A stretch of 37,042 bases of DNA from Bacteroidales bacterium (GTDB taxonomy: Bacteria > Bacteroidota > Bacteroidia > Bacteroidales > UBA12077), in assembly GCA_030611105.1 (NCBI GenBank), contig JAUWQL010000022.1, forward strand, positions 1 through 37,042, given 5' to 3'. Numbering within the stretch: position 1 is the stretch's first letter; each line of letters starts with the position of its first letter. The notes beneath the pieces were generated by a model. The model searched no databases, was not told the origin of the DNA, and worked only from the letters and a program-made list of their open reading frames with translations. Position numbers and translations under genes: made by a program. Below, piece by piece: positions 8,399-16,943 of the stretch.

Positions 8399-9881
8399 TG
8401 TTAATTTTTTCAAGTAAATATTCCATTCCAAGCATTTCGGTGCATGTAAAAATCGAACCAATGGTTACTCCTAAAACTCCATGTATATTAATGTTTTGCC
8501 CGCTTAACAGTAAATTAGGAATTTTTGTTTTTGGATATATATTTGTTCTTAAGGGATTGTTACAATCGTGTACAATTCCATACATTGAGCCATTTCGGGT
8601 TCCTGTGTAATCTTTCAAAGAAAGTGGGGTAGAAGTGTAATAATTGTTTATACTTGCCTTAAAACCCGGATATTGCATATCAATTTGGTTGATCAATTTT
8701 TCGGCTTTTTGTTTTTTGAATTCTTCATAATCAATCCCACGATTACCATTACCCGAATTATCCCACTGTTTAACTTCATCATACTGCATATATGTCATTG
8801 CTGTTGCAGTATCGGCAAATTTACCGGAACTGCCTGACGATGGTGTTAAAAATAAATATTCTTGTGGCCATTTTCTCTGATTATATTTAGGGATACTCCA
8901 AACGCTATCTTCGTTAAAATGGTAATAGTTATAATTAAAATATTTTAAACTATTAGGTTTGAACGCAAAATAGACCACAAATACAGAAATGCTTTCTTCC
9001 AACTCATTTATTCGAGAGCGATACGATTTACGCAACAATTTTGAATCGGTCATTTTCAGTGTAAGTGAAGGATGAATTGCTGAAATAAAATAATCAGCTT
9101 CAATTATTTCACCATTACTTAAAATAGCAGATTCTACTTTACCGTGATTTACTTCCAGTTTATTTACTTCGCTGTTATTTATTAATGTTCCACCATTATT
9201 TTTTATAGATTCGACTAATAAATCTGCAATTTGTTGACTGCCATCTTTGAATCGATATGCTCCTTCGATTAATGAATTTGTGATTAAAGCATGTATTGCA
9301 ACCGGTGTTTTATTCGGAATTCCTGCATAAAGCATATTGTTACCTGCCAAAACATTTTGCAAAGTTTTATTGGGAGTAATTGATTTTATAAAATCACCTA
9401 TGCTTTGTTCGTAATATTTTTGCTCATTATCTAATCCCAAATTAGGCCTTAGGTTGTATAATGGAAAATGACTGCAAATCTTTTTTATTTTCTTTATGTA
9501 TTCCTTTAGCGCATTTTTTTCCAATGGAAAATCATTTGTCAGGGTTTCAATAAAATTATCAAATCCCTGAGCGTAAGAATAGGTTTTACCTTCAAAGTTA
9601 ATTTTGTCAAATGCATCCAGGTTTAATCGTTGTAGTTTTAGTTTATCAACGATTCCTGTATATTTAAAATATTGATGTAAGTTTTGACCTTTGGATAACC
9701 CGCCAACATAATGAACTCCGGTATCAAATATTTTTCCATCACGTTTAAAAGTTTGCAAATTCCCGCCAAACTGATGTTGTTTTTCAAGGATACAAACACT
9801 TTTACCTTCTTTGCTAAGTATATTACCACAAAGCAAACCCCCTAATCCGCTACCTATAATTACAACATCGTATTTTGGCAT
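8391..9881 (-). CDS. CrtI/phytoene desaturase-like FAD oxidoreductase (second copy)
   Basis: The 496-residue product has the N-terminal FAD motif GSGLGG at residues 10-15, then LEKQHQFGGNLQTF, and a C-terminal LLSGQNINIHGVLGVTIGS segment near residue 460. It is the same superfamily as the gene at 4851-6515 but clearly diverged, so the two probably have different substrates or positions of action. It starts a sub-block: 472 bases separate it from the MMPL fusion gene upstream, and it overlaps the C45 gene downstream by 8 bases, so those two are likely translated together. Likely reaction: redox or isomerisation of polyene double bonds. Confidence 0.85.
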   Translation of the reverse strand: MPKYDVVIIGSGLGGLLCGNILSKEGKSVCILEKQHQFGGNLQTFKRDGKIFDTGVHYVGGLSKGQNLHQYFKYTGIVDKLKLQRLNLDAFDKINFEGKTYSYAQGFDNFIETLTNDFPLEKNALKEYIKKIKKICSHFPLYNLRPNLGLDNEQKYYEQSIGDFIKSITPNKTLQNVLAGNNMLYAGIPNKTPVAIHALITNSLIEGAYRFKDGSQQIADLLVESIKNNGGTLINNSEVNKLEVNHGKVESAILSNGEIIEADYFISAIHPSLTLKMTDSKLLRKSYRSRINELEESISVFVVYFAFKPNSLKYFNYNYYHFNEDSVWSIPKYNQRKWPQEYLFLTPSSGSSGKFADTATAMTYMQYDEVKQWDNSGNGNRGIDYEEFKKQKAEKLINQIDMQYPGFKASINNYYTSTPLSLKDYTGTRNGSMYGIVHDCNNPLRTNIYPKTKIPNLLLSGQNINIHGVLGVTIGSIFTCTEMLGMEYLLEKINNA

Positions 9882-9981
9882 AGTTAATTTTATAATCTTC
9901 GAATTATTGTTAATCTTCTTTAGTTTATAAATATATTATTTGAATACTAAATTATAAATTTTATGGTTTATCCTAAATTTG

Positions 9982-9989
9982 CAAAGATA
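9982..9989 (-). promoter_or_regulatory. TAnnTTTG box upstream of the second flavoprotein gene
   Basis: On the minus strand the sequence TATCTTTG fits the Bacteroidota -7 consensus, about 100 bases before the ATG at 9881. No good TTTG is found at the -33 position because a palindrome occupies it, so this is a weak candidate for an internal promoter. Confidence 0.3.
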
Positions 9990-9993
9990 ATTG

Positions 9994-10286
9994 GCTAACT
10001 CCGGCATTTATGCCGGGGGTAAAGGTATAAGGCATTAGGGGCTTTAGCCCTTAATATTTTCAAAATTATATTTTTGCATAAATTCATTACATTCTTCTTC
10101 CCAGGTTTTCTTTGATATGATTAAGAATATCCCACTTGTTGTCTGCAGAAAGAAAAGATATCCGCTTTTTTATGCCCTAAACACAGTGTACCCAAATTCT
10201 TACATATGACATAACTTTATAAGTTTTGGGCTAAAGCCCGGTTTATTATTTTTATTTTTCTCTCCGCCCTAAAGGACGGAGTTAGT
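9994..10286. mobile_element. REP-like palindromic element with inverted ends
   Basis: The outer ends are inverted copies of one palindromic unit: CTAACTCCGGCATTTATGCC at 9994-10013 and, read on the minus strand, CTAACTCCGTCCTTTAGGGC from 10284 downward. Inside them a second pair is inverted too: GGGCTTTAGCCC (10039-10050) and GGGCTAAAGCCC (10228-10239). Between these lies a decayed coding remnant. The arrangement resembles REP elements flanking a REP-associated (IS200-like) tyrosine transposase relic, but the transposase identity is not proven. Confidence 0.4.
10044..10175 (-). pseudogene. Short frameshifted coding remnant
   Basis: On the minus strand a frame encodes SADNKWDILNHIKEN and then runs to a stop at 10087. 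Removing one base after KEN restores a continuing frame, WEEECNEFMQKYNFENIKG, that stops at 10044 inside the inner palindrome. The composition looks like a real protein C-terminus. It may be the tail of a REP-associated transposase; the assignment is a guess. Confidence 0.25.
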
Positions 10287-10353
10287 TATTATATAAAACT
10301 ACTTATTGCCTGATGAACTATTTTAAATTTACAATTTTTATAATCACATTTAA

Positions 10354-13300
10354 TTATTTCTTTTTAATAATATAAACAACATTAGATGTTAGTTTTGCCT
10401 GATCTACAATTTCTACTTCCATATTATGTTTCTTAAATATCTCTAAAATATCATCTGAAGATATAAAATATAGTTCTTTAGACTCGCTAACAGTTTTGTT
10501 AAAGCCAAAAATTTTGGTAGAGAATAATTCTGTAAATTTTGTTCCTTTATGACGGTCTTTTAATTTGCTATTAGCATCACGAATAATAATCATTCCGTTA
10601 TCATTCAGGTTATTGATGCAATTTGTAATAACTGCTTCCTGATCTTTTTTAGGGATATAATGTAACACATCACTCAATAAAAATACATCAGCAGGTTTAA
10701 AATCATATTTTATAATATCGGCACATTCGAAATTTACTTTTTCATTTTTCGACGGACAATTATTTGCAACCAAAATCTTTTCACTATCATGATCTATTCC
10801 TGTTACAATTCTTTCATCTGAAACGAAATGAAGCATGTATGATAAATAACCATATCCACATCCAATATCATAGATTATACCTTTACGTGGTATCAAAGTA
10901 TTAAATAATTCGTAATTTTTTTCAAGTTTGAGTTTCACTTTCAGGTACCATTCCAAAATTGGGCCTTTGTATAAATAGTTTTTAATAAGTTGATTACGAT
11001 AATATTTAGGTCCTTCCAATTCCAGTCTCATTTGATTGTACTCTTCTTTGAAATATCGTCCTGTCTTCTTAGCTCTTTCCGAATAATTTGCTCCGTAATC
11101 TTTATTGTCAGGAGTAATTCGATCTAAATATTTAACTGTTACAGTTGCATTTTTTACTAATAAATCATCACCTTTTGTCATACAATATCCAGTACCATGC
11201 ATAACAATTGGTAAAATATCCAGATTAAGTTTTTCTGCCAAATAAAATGCTCCTTTATGAAAACGTTTCATTTTGTAATTAACTGATCGGGTACCTTCGG
11301 GATATATTAAAATTGAGAATCCTTCTTCAACCTTTTTCCTAAGTTTAGGAACCAGTGTTTCGTAACCCTCCGAAAAAGGATAAAAATCTGCCATTTGAAC
11401 AATACGTCCGTAAATTTTACTTTTTTGAACCCAATCATTTGTTAAAATAATAATTTTTGGACTAATGGACATATTGTAAATTAAATCAAGATGTGATTGA
11501 TGATTACAAATAATTATACATGGTTTTTTAAATTTTTCTTTATTAGGATTTATTATCTTTTTACGAATATTAAACATTCCATAGTAAAGTGCCTTAGTAG
11601 AATAGCTCATTGAATAATTAAGGAATAGTTTTAATCTTTTGTTATTAATTCCAAATATGTTACTAAGTATAAATCCTACAAAAGTTATATAAATTGATCC
11701 TGCAACAAAAATACTCCAGGCAATAATAGAGTTCAGAAGTTCTTGAAATGAGAAAGCTATTTTACCCTTTTTCTTACGATTTAAAATAAATAATTTGAAT
11801 AATGCAGGTTCAATAGTATAGGAAATTATTATTACCGATAAAATTCCAATTATTGAAAGCAAGGCCATTGATTTTAAGGCAGGATGCTTCGCGAAAATCA
11901 GGACTCCAATTCCGGTTATAGTTGTTACTGCTGATAAGAAAATAGAGGTTTTATAAGAATTAAGATTTTTAACTCCATACTTGTATTCCTGTAGCATTCC
12001 ACGCATAATGAAAATGGAATAATCAATTCCTAATCCAAAAATAAAGGTTGAAATTATGATGTTGAAAATGGTAAACTTGATTCCGAATAATCCCATTATT
12101 CCCAAGGTCCAAATCCACGAAATTACCATTGGGATAAAAGTTAGAAGCGCCAGTTCAATTCTACCGAACGATAACAGAAGGATTAAGAAAACAATGATTA
12201 AAGAAAGTTTAACCAATAAATTAAAATCATCTTTTAATACACGAACCAGATTATCGGTCATGTACTTTTTGTCGAATACTACCAAATCTTTTTCATCAGC
12301 AAATGTTTCGTAAATGAAAGGTTTGCTTGATTCGTCAGCCTTTAAAATACTGACAACTGTAGTAATATTTTCGTTTTCGGTTATGTATTCATCTAAAAAT
12401 AATTTTCTTAAATCGCCTAATTCTCCTGAATTTATAATATTAAACTCTTTCTCGAAAAGATTATAAAAAGATGAAAAAGCATCGGGTTTGAATTTGTATT
12501 TCTTGCCGGAAGTTTGAAGATTCAGTTTCAATTGATCAATTTTTTCAGGAGTCCAGAAAGTATTCCAGCGTTTGATTCTTTCTTTTTGAAGCGAATCAGA
12601 AATTAGAATTTTGCTAACTGATGTATATTGATTTATTATACCTTCCTGTTTTAGTTTTTCAAGATTAGGAATGGCTTTTTCGCTGGTTATTAAAGCTTCT
12701 TGTAAATTATTTCCGGTACTTATCAGATAGACTGATTTGAGCGTAACATTGGCAATTTTATTTAGATTATCTTCGGCTTCCTTTAACTCTTCAGATAAGT
12801 AGCTCATTTTATCCATATCGCCATCAAAGGAAGTTTTGCCTGAGAAAAACATTGAAACAATGGTGAAAGCAATAATTCCCCAAATCAGGTATTTGTTTTT
12901 TTCGTATGGATATGATGTAATTTTATAAATTATTGATTTTTGCTGATTTTGAGCATTCTTTTCGTAATCTTTTTTCTTAAGAAAATGAGGTAAGACAATT
13001 AATGAAAATAGCGCGGCAACGACTACACTTATGGCTGCAAACATTCCTAAATCCTGAAGAGCCTTAGAGCTAACAAATAATAAACACAAAAATGCAGATG
13101 CTGTTGTCAGAGTGCTCATCAATATCGGCGTTGCAATATCTTTTAATACTTTTTTCACATTGCCAACAGTTCGGAAATGCGTAAATAAATGCAATGAATA
13201 ATCAACCGTAATTCCCAGAAGTACAGAACCAATACCCAGTGAAATAGCCGATATCTCACCCTTAATCAGATAGAGAATTGCTAAGGATAAACTACCACCA

Positions 13301-14217
13301 AAAATGGCCGGAAGAAACAAAATAAGGAAAATACTTTTCTTTCGGAAAAATAAACTCATAAATACCAACAGTACAATTAATGCCATAGTAACCGTGAGTT
13401 TTATATCCTTTTTAATACGATTAGCATTCCCGACAGCTACTGCAGCGGCACCATAATATTGAGCATTTATTTCATGATTAAATTGAGTTTCAAGGCTATC
13501 AATGGTTCGATTAAGAGTCTGTATTAATTTCCCGTTTTTTTGAGTTTCTCCTGATGGAAAGGCCGATGTTATAAATATATTCAGGTTCTTTTTATCCTTT
13601 GTAAAAATGCGGCTATTATATATATTATAATTATCACCAATCTGAAAAGTGTTTAATTTTTCAAGAATAATAGGAGCGAAATGAAGCGGATCTTTCATTA
13701 TAAATCGCTTCATAACCATACTTGCCGGTGATATTAGTGTTTTAAAATTGTTTTTTACTGAATTCTCAACGGAAGATTGCTGAATTAAGCTGTCGATTTT
13801 TTTATAATCTTTTTCTTCGAGAAATACAGGAAGATTGTCGAAGAAAACATCATATACATCGTACATGATTTTTTCTGATACCTGATAGTTAATGTCTTTA
13901 ATTAAATCAGGCTGATATTTTGTTAGCTTGTTGTTTAACTGATCGGCAAACTCGATGAGCTTTTGTGGGTCAGAAGAAAGATTGGTATCGCTTAATGCAA
14001 TGTTTATAATCAACTTATCCATAAAGTTGATATTTTGCGAAACCATGCTTATTCTCTGAATATTTTTATCAGATGGAAGCATTCTTGTAATATCTTCTTC
14101 AAATCTGATTTTTGTTACAAGATAAGCCGATAATCCAAAAATAATCAGGATAAGAAATATGAATGAAATTCTAAATTTTCGAAAAAGTTCGTATAAACCA
14201 TTAAATAAACTCGACAT
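10354..14217 (-). CDS. MMPL transporter - PlsC acyltransferase - methyltransferase fusion
   Basis: This 1287-residue protein joins three domains. Residues 1 to about 815 form an RND/MMPL-type exporter: membrane segment at 17-35, large periplasmic loop to about 270, five-to-six segment block 270-412, second loop 455-665 and second block 667-812. After two more hydrophobic stretches (about 828-855) comes a PlsC-type acyltransferase with HX4D (H906, D911) and EGTR (974-977). The C-terminal part is a class I SAM-dependent methyltransferase with DIGCGYGY at 1117-1124 and an acidic residue in GIDHD about 1140-1144. Separate MMPL exporters, acyltransferases and methyltransferases are typical of aryl polyene clusters; one chain suggests acylation, methylation and export are coupled at the inner membrane. 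It follows the truncated RhuM gene by one base. Confidence 0.88.
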   Translation of the reverse strand: MSSLFNGLYELFRKFRISFIFLILIIFGLSAYLVTKIRFEEDITRMLPSDKNIQRISMVSQNINFMDKLIINIALSDTNLSSDPQKLIEFADQLNNKLTKYQPDLIKDINYQVSEKIMYDVYDVFFDNLPVFLEEKDYKKIDSLIQQSSVENSVKNNFKTLISPASMVMKRFIMKDPLHFAPIILEKLNTFQIGDNYNIYNSRIFTKDKKNLNIFITSAFPSGETQKNGKLIQTLNRTIDSLETQFNHEINAQYYGAAAVAVGNANRIKKDIKLTVTMALIVLLVFMSLFFRKKSIFLILFLPAIFGGSLSLAILYLIKGEISAISLGIGSVLLGITVDYSLHLFTHFRTVGNVKKVLKDIATPILMSTLTTASAFLCLLFVSSKALQDLGMFAAISVVVAALFSLIVLPHFLKKKDYEKNAQNQQKSIIYKITSYPYEKNKYLIWGIIAFTIVSMFFSGKTSFDGDMDKMSYLSEELKEAEDNLNKIANVTLKSVYLISTGNNLQEALITSEKAIPNLEKLKQEGIINQYTSVSKILISDSLQKERIKRWNTFWTPEKIDQLKLNLQTSGKKYKFKPDAFSSFYNLFEKEFNIINSGELGDLRKLFLDEYITENENITTVVSILKADESSKPFIYETFADEKDLVVFDKKYMTDNLVRVLKDDFNLLVKLSLIIVFLILLLSFGRIELALLTFIPMVISWIWTLGIMGLFGIKFTIFNIIISTFIFGLGIDYSIFIMRGMLQEYKYGVKNLNSYKTSIFLSAVTTITGIGVLIFAKHPALKSMALLSIIGILSVIIISYTIEPALFKLFILNRKKKGKIAFSFQELLNSIIAWSIFVAGSIYITFVGFILSNIFGINNKRLKLFLNYSMSYSTKALYYGMFNIRKKIINPNKEKFKKPCIIICNHQSHLDLIYNMSISPKIIILTNDWVQKSKIYGRIVQMADFYPFSEGYETLVPKLRKKVEEGFSILIYPEGTRSVNYKMKRFHKGAFYLAEKLNLDILPIVMHGTGYCMTKGDDLLVKNATVTVKYLDRITPDNKDYGANYSERAKKTGRYFKEEYNQMRLELEGPKYYRNQLIKNYLYKGPILEWYLKVKLKLEKNYELFNTLIPRKGIIYDIGCGYGYLSYMLHFVSDERIVTGIDHDSEKILVANNCPSKNEKVNFECADIIKYDFKPADVFLLSDVLHYIPKKDQEAVITNCINNLNDNGMIIIRDANSKLKDRHKGTKFTELFSTKIFGFNKTVSESKELYFISSDDILEIFKKHNMEVEIVDQAKLTSNVVYIIKKK

Positions 14218-14218
14218 A

Positions 14219-14632
14219 CTAATTTGTGATTAATCCAGATGATATTTTACTATCTAAAATCCGTATATATTCTTTTAAACGTTGAGTTGCCCAAATACGA
14301 AATTGTGTTCCTTCCTTAGATTTTACACGATATCCAACTGAAATTATTACATCAAGATTGTAGTAAATAGTATTGTATGATTTACCATCTTGAGCAGTAT
14401 GTCGGGATTTCCGACACACTGATTTTTCTTCTAATTCGCTTTCTTGAAAGATGTTACCTATATGTTCTGTAATTGTTGTTCGGCCTTTATTAAAAAGTGT
14501 TGACATTTGCGATTGACTCAACCAAACTGTTTCATTTTGAAAATGAACATCTAATTTTGTTTCTCCACTTTCAGTTTGATATATAATTACCTGCCCGACC
14601 GGCAGGTGGGTTTGCGAATTATTTCCTCCCAT
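14219..14632 (-). CDS. Truncated RhuM-family protein
   Basis: The 137-residue product matches the N-terminal part of RhuM (virulence/phage-antirepressor-like) proteins: VWLSQSQMSTLFNKGRTTITEHIGNIF, then CRKSRHTAQDGKSYNTIYYNLDVIISVGYRVKS split across the middle, and FRIWATQRLKEYI near the end. Full RhuM proteins are usually above 300 residues, so about 200 C-terminal residues are missing and the frame ends in an unrelated short tail. It overlaps the glycosyltransferase gene by 14 bases at its start and stops one base before the MMPL fusion ATG. Its first codons contain a CCTGCC/GGCAGG palindrome. RhuM has no known link with pigments, so this looks like an insertion kept in frame with operon spacing. 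DNA-binding function may or may not survive. Confidence 0.72.
   Translation of the reverse strand: MGGNNSQTHLPVGQVIIYQTESGETKLDVHFQNETVWLSQSQMSTLFNKGRTTITEHIGNIFQESELEEKSVCRKSRHTAQDGKSYNTIYYNLDVIISVGYRVKSKEGTQFRIWATQRLKEYIRILDSKISSGLITN
14589..14607. repeat. Palindrome, CCTGCC-GGCAGG family, inside a coding start
   Basis: ACCTGCC and GGCAGGT arms with a five-base centre. It lies in the first codons of the truncated RhuM gene, where it encodes THLPVGQ on the minus strand. Relatives occur at 1530-1539, 17146-17165, 22004-22022 and 31813-31832. Confidence 0.6.
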
Positions 14633-15848
14633 ATTTTTTGCTTTTTCTGTTAATATAAGCCATGTCTTTATATGCAGAATTTTTGAAAATCAGAAGTAAA
14701 ATATATGTTAAAATCCCGAATACAACAGCTAAAATAACACCAAAAACAAGACTTCCGACAATGTATTGAATCAAATTATCTTTAATTAAATCAAGGCTAA
14801 TTCCCGAGTTATAGTTCAGGTTAAGTTTATTTGATTCAATAAACAATCCACCGGTTTTAAAACTGGCAAATATGATAATCGGAATCATTGGTGGAATACT
14901 AATATTTGATACTACCAAAACAATAACTTTATTCAGTTTTATGATATGAGCTATAGCAAATGCAATAAGCATCTGGTATCCCCAAACAGGAGCAACGCCC
15001 ATGAATAATCCCAGCATTACTGCAAAAGTAATTTTAATATTGGGCTCTTTGTTTTGAGTTATTTGTGTACGGAAAAATTCCTGAATACTTTTTTTATTTA
15101 GCTTTCGGATAAATTCAAAAGGCTTAACAATTAGCAAAGCATAAATTACTAAAACAGTATTCAAAACACTAACTCTTGAAAAATCCCTAAATGGACGAAA
15201 ATGTGAAACTCTGGTTTCTTTCGGAGCATAATAAATTTGAATAGGAACATCTGTAACACTAACGCCTTTCCATGCTGCACGAACAATTACTTCAATTTCA
15301 AATTCGTATTTTCGGGTAAAGAATATCATCTTACTCAAAGGTTTCAAGGGATATAACCTATAACCCGATTGAGTATCAGGAATTTTTATACCTGTTTCGA
15401 ACTTAAACCAGAAGTTTGAAAATCGGTTTCCGAAGCTGCTTTTTCCGGGAATTCCTTCCTGTTTCATGTTTCGGTTCCCTATAATAATTGCATTTGGGTT
15501 TTCATCAATAGCTTTCACAAATTTGGGTAGGTCAGAAGCAAAATGCTGGCCGTCAGAGTCAATTGTAATAGCATATTCGTATCCTTTATTCCATGCAAAG
15601 CTGAGTCCTTTTCTTAAAGCATATCCTTTTCCTTTATTTTTTGGGTAAGTTATTACATCAATCTGATTGAATTTTCGTAGTATTTCTTCCGTATTATCAG
15701 TTGATCCGTCATTTACTACAACAAGCTGATCGGTATATTCCAATACATCACTAATAACCTGTTCAACAGTTCTGTGATTATTATATGTTGGAATGATAAC
15801 GCAACACTTTTTCTCCCTGAACAATTCTTTGCATTTATCCGCAGCCAT
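14619..15848 (-). CDS. Family 2 glycosyltransferase with DUF2062 membrane domain
   Basis: An N-terminal GT-A fold shows VVNDGSTDN and the DxD-type metal site IDSDGQH (about residue 98), typical of GT2 dolichyl-phosphate-mannose-synthase-like enzymes that transfer sugars from nucleotide or polyprenyl donors. From about residue 260 a DUF2062 domain follows, with MLGLFMGVAPVWGY and several membrane segments ending near residue 390. The ATG at 15848 gives 409 residues; an upstream TTG at 15857 adds only three. GT2-DUF2062 fusions recur in aryl polyene clusters. It sits between the FabZ-like gene (11 bases upstream) and the RhuM fragment (overlapping). Likely role: glycosylating a lipid or the pigment carrier at the membrane; the sugar is unknown. 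Confidence 0.85.
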   Translation of the reverse strand: MAADKCKELFREKKCCVIIPTYNNHRTVEQVISDVLEYTDQLVVVNDGSTDNTEEILRKFNQIDVITYPKNKGKGYALRKGLSFAWNKGYEYAITIDSDGQHFASDLPKFVKAIDENPNAIIIGNRNMKQEGIPGKSSFGNRFSNFWFKFETGIKIPDTQSGYRLYPLKPLSKMIFFTRKYEFEIEVIVRAAWKGVSVTDVPIQIYYAPKETRVSHFRPFRDFSRVSVLNTVLVIYALLIVKPFEFIRKLNKKSIQEFFRTQITQNKEPNIKITFAVMLGLFMGVAPVWGYQMLIAFAIAHIIKLNKVIVLVVSNISIPPMIPIIIFASFKTGGLFIESNKLNLNYNSGISLDLIKDNLIQYIVGSLVFGVILAVVFGILTYILLLIFKNSAYKDMAYINRKSKKYGRK

Positions 15849-15859
15849 TCTCCCCAATA

Positions 15860-16234
15860 TTATTTTGCCTTAAAGTTACCTTTAAATTTGTAAAAAACCT
15901 GATCGTTAAAGTGTGTAACACTATTAACTTTTATAAGGTTTTGTTCGGTGTCGTATTTTACTTTAAGATCGATCTGAAGTCTATTATTTATTTCAGGATT
16001 AACAACAGCCAAAAATTTTATATTATCGGCGTATACCAGTCTAAGTTCCGTGTTTTCCACGTTTTCCATTATTTCCTTAATTAACTGAGTAAGACAAACT
16101 CCAGGAACTACGGGGTTGCCGGGGAAGTGACCCTCATAAACTTCATGATCTTTATTTAAGTCGATAATTGCTTTTACGTTTTCTTTATCGCTACTGTTTA
16201 ATTCAACTATGGTATAGAAATCTTTTAAAAGCAT
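15860..16234 (-). CDS. FabZ-like hot-dog 3-hydroxyacyl-ACP dehydratase (ApeI-like)
   Basis: The 124-residue protein has the hot-dog central motif GHFPGNPVVPGV (35-46), with catalytic His36. In FabZ the acid is a Glu 14 residues after the His; here that position is Gln50, so the normal His/Glu pair is incomplete. Dehydratases of this size act on 3-hydroxyacyl-ACP to make each trans double bond of a polyene. It lies one base after the lipoprotein gene's stop and just before the glycosyltransferase. It may need a partner such as the other hot-dog protein at 27532-27969, which keeps Glu but lacks the His. Family call is strong; independent activity is doubtful. Confidence 0.83.
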   Translation of the reverse strand: MLLKDFYTIVELNSSDKENVKAIIDLNKDHEVYEGHFPGNPVVPGVCLTQLIKEIMENVENTELRLVYADNIKFLAVVNPEINNRLQIDLKVKYDTEQNLIKVNSVTHFNDQVFYKFKGNFKAK

Positions 16235-16235
16235 G

Positions 16236-16943
16236 TTATTGTTGTATCAATTTTAAATTCATTTTCAATTTAATATTATGATGTTCCAAAGTAATATTTC
16301 CGGGAATATTATCCTTGTAATTATACAAACCTACTGATATTTTTTCAGAATTTCGTTTCTTAAAAGTAATGTTTTCAATCTTTTCTGAGTCAGTGTTTTG
16401 AATATAATTATAGTTTAGTTTTCCGGATTTTAATTGCCATATTTTTTGATTTTGTTCAGGATTTTCAATTACAAAAATATTTTTAACTTGGTTTTGTATC
16501 AACAGTAAATTAAAATCATTTTGAAATGTATTAATTATGATTTTCTTGTCAAGATATTCAGCGCAATATTTTATATTCAAAGTTCCATTATTTAATTCAA
16601 AATCAAATATTTTTAATCCAAATTGCGTGGTCAAAGCAATGCGGTAAATACTTTCATCCATCTTTTTCATGATAAGTAATCCGCTTATATCATTCTTATA
16701 AAAACTAATATCGGCTTTATAAATTAAGGTTTTTTCAGAATAGGGCAGGGCGTATGGTATATTCTGAATTTCTGTTGATGAGTACTCGGTTTTAGGTAGA
16801 TTTTTGTATGGACTAGAACAGCTTGATATCAATAAAAAAAGAAATAATATCGAATATCGAATATCGAATATTGTCCCGATAGCTGTCGGAATTAAAAGTG
16901 AAAGATTTATTTCATAATTCAGTATTCGGTGTTCTTTATTCAT
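16236..16943 (-). CDS. Probable outer-membrane lipoprotein, LolB-like role possible
   Basis: The 235-residue frame has a lipoprotein signal SILFLFLLISSC with lipobox Cys42 and then a beta-rich domain (KTLIYKADISFYKNDISGLLIMKK and following strands). The first about 30 residues are odd: they are encoded by a CCCGATAGCTGTCGG palindrome and a three-fold ATATTCG tandem repeat, so the true start may be an alternative codon nearer the lipobox. The gene is followed after one base by the FabZ-like gene and preceded by a LolA-like carrier gene. Aryl polyene clusters commonly pair LolA with a small DUF3261-type lipoprotein; this one occupies that place, but no sequence signature proves the family. Confidence 0.65.
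   Translation of the reverse strand: MNKEHRILNYEINLSLLIPTAIGTIFDIRYSILFLFLLISSCSSPYKNLPKTEYSSTEIQNIPYALPYSEKTLIYKADISFYKNDISGLLIMKKMDESIYRIALTTQFGLKIFDFELNNGTLNIKYCAEYLDKKIIINTFQNDFNLLLIQNQVKNIFVIENPEQNQKIWQLKSGKLNYNYIQNTDSEKIENITFKKRNSEKISVGLYNYKDNIPGNITLEHHNIKLKMNLKLIQQ
16840..16890. repeat. ATATTCG tandem repeat next to CCCGATAGCTGTCGG palindrome
   Basis: On the minus strand, ATATTCG is repeated three times (about 16872-16849), directly after the palindrome at 16875-16889. Both sit inside the predicted N-terminus of the lipoprotein gene. Confidence 0.65.

Larger units (their letters stand above)
9882..10353. other. Intergenic region with palindromic element and decayed frame
   Basis: The largest gap in the minus-strand run (472 bases). 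It carries two pairs of inverted palindromes around a short frameshifted reading-frame remnant, plus a promoter-like box near the left end. No intact gene is seen. Confidence 0.6.
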
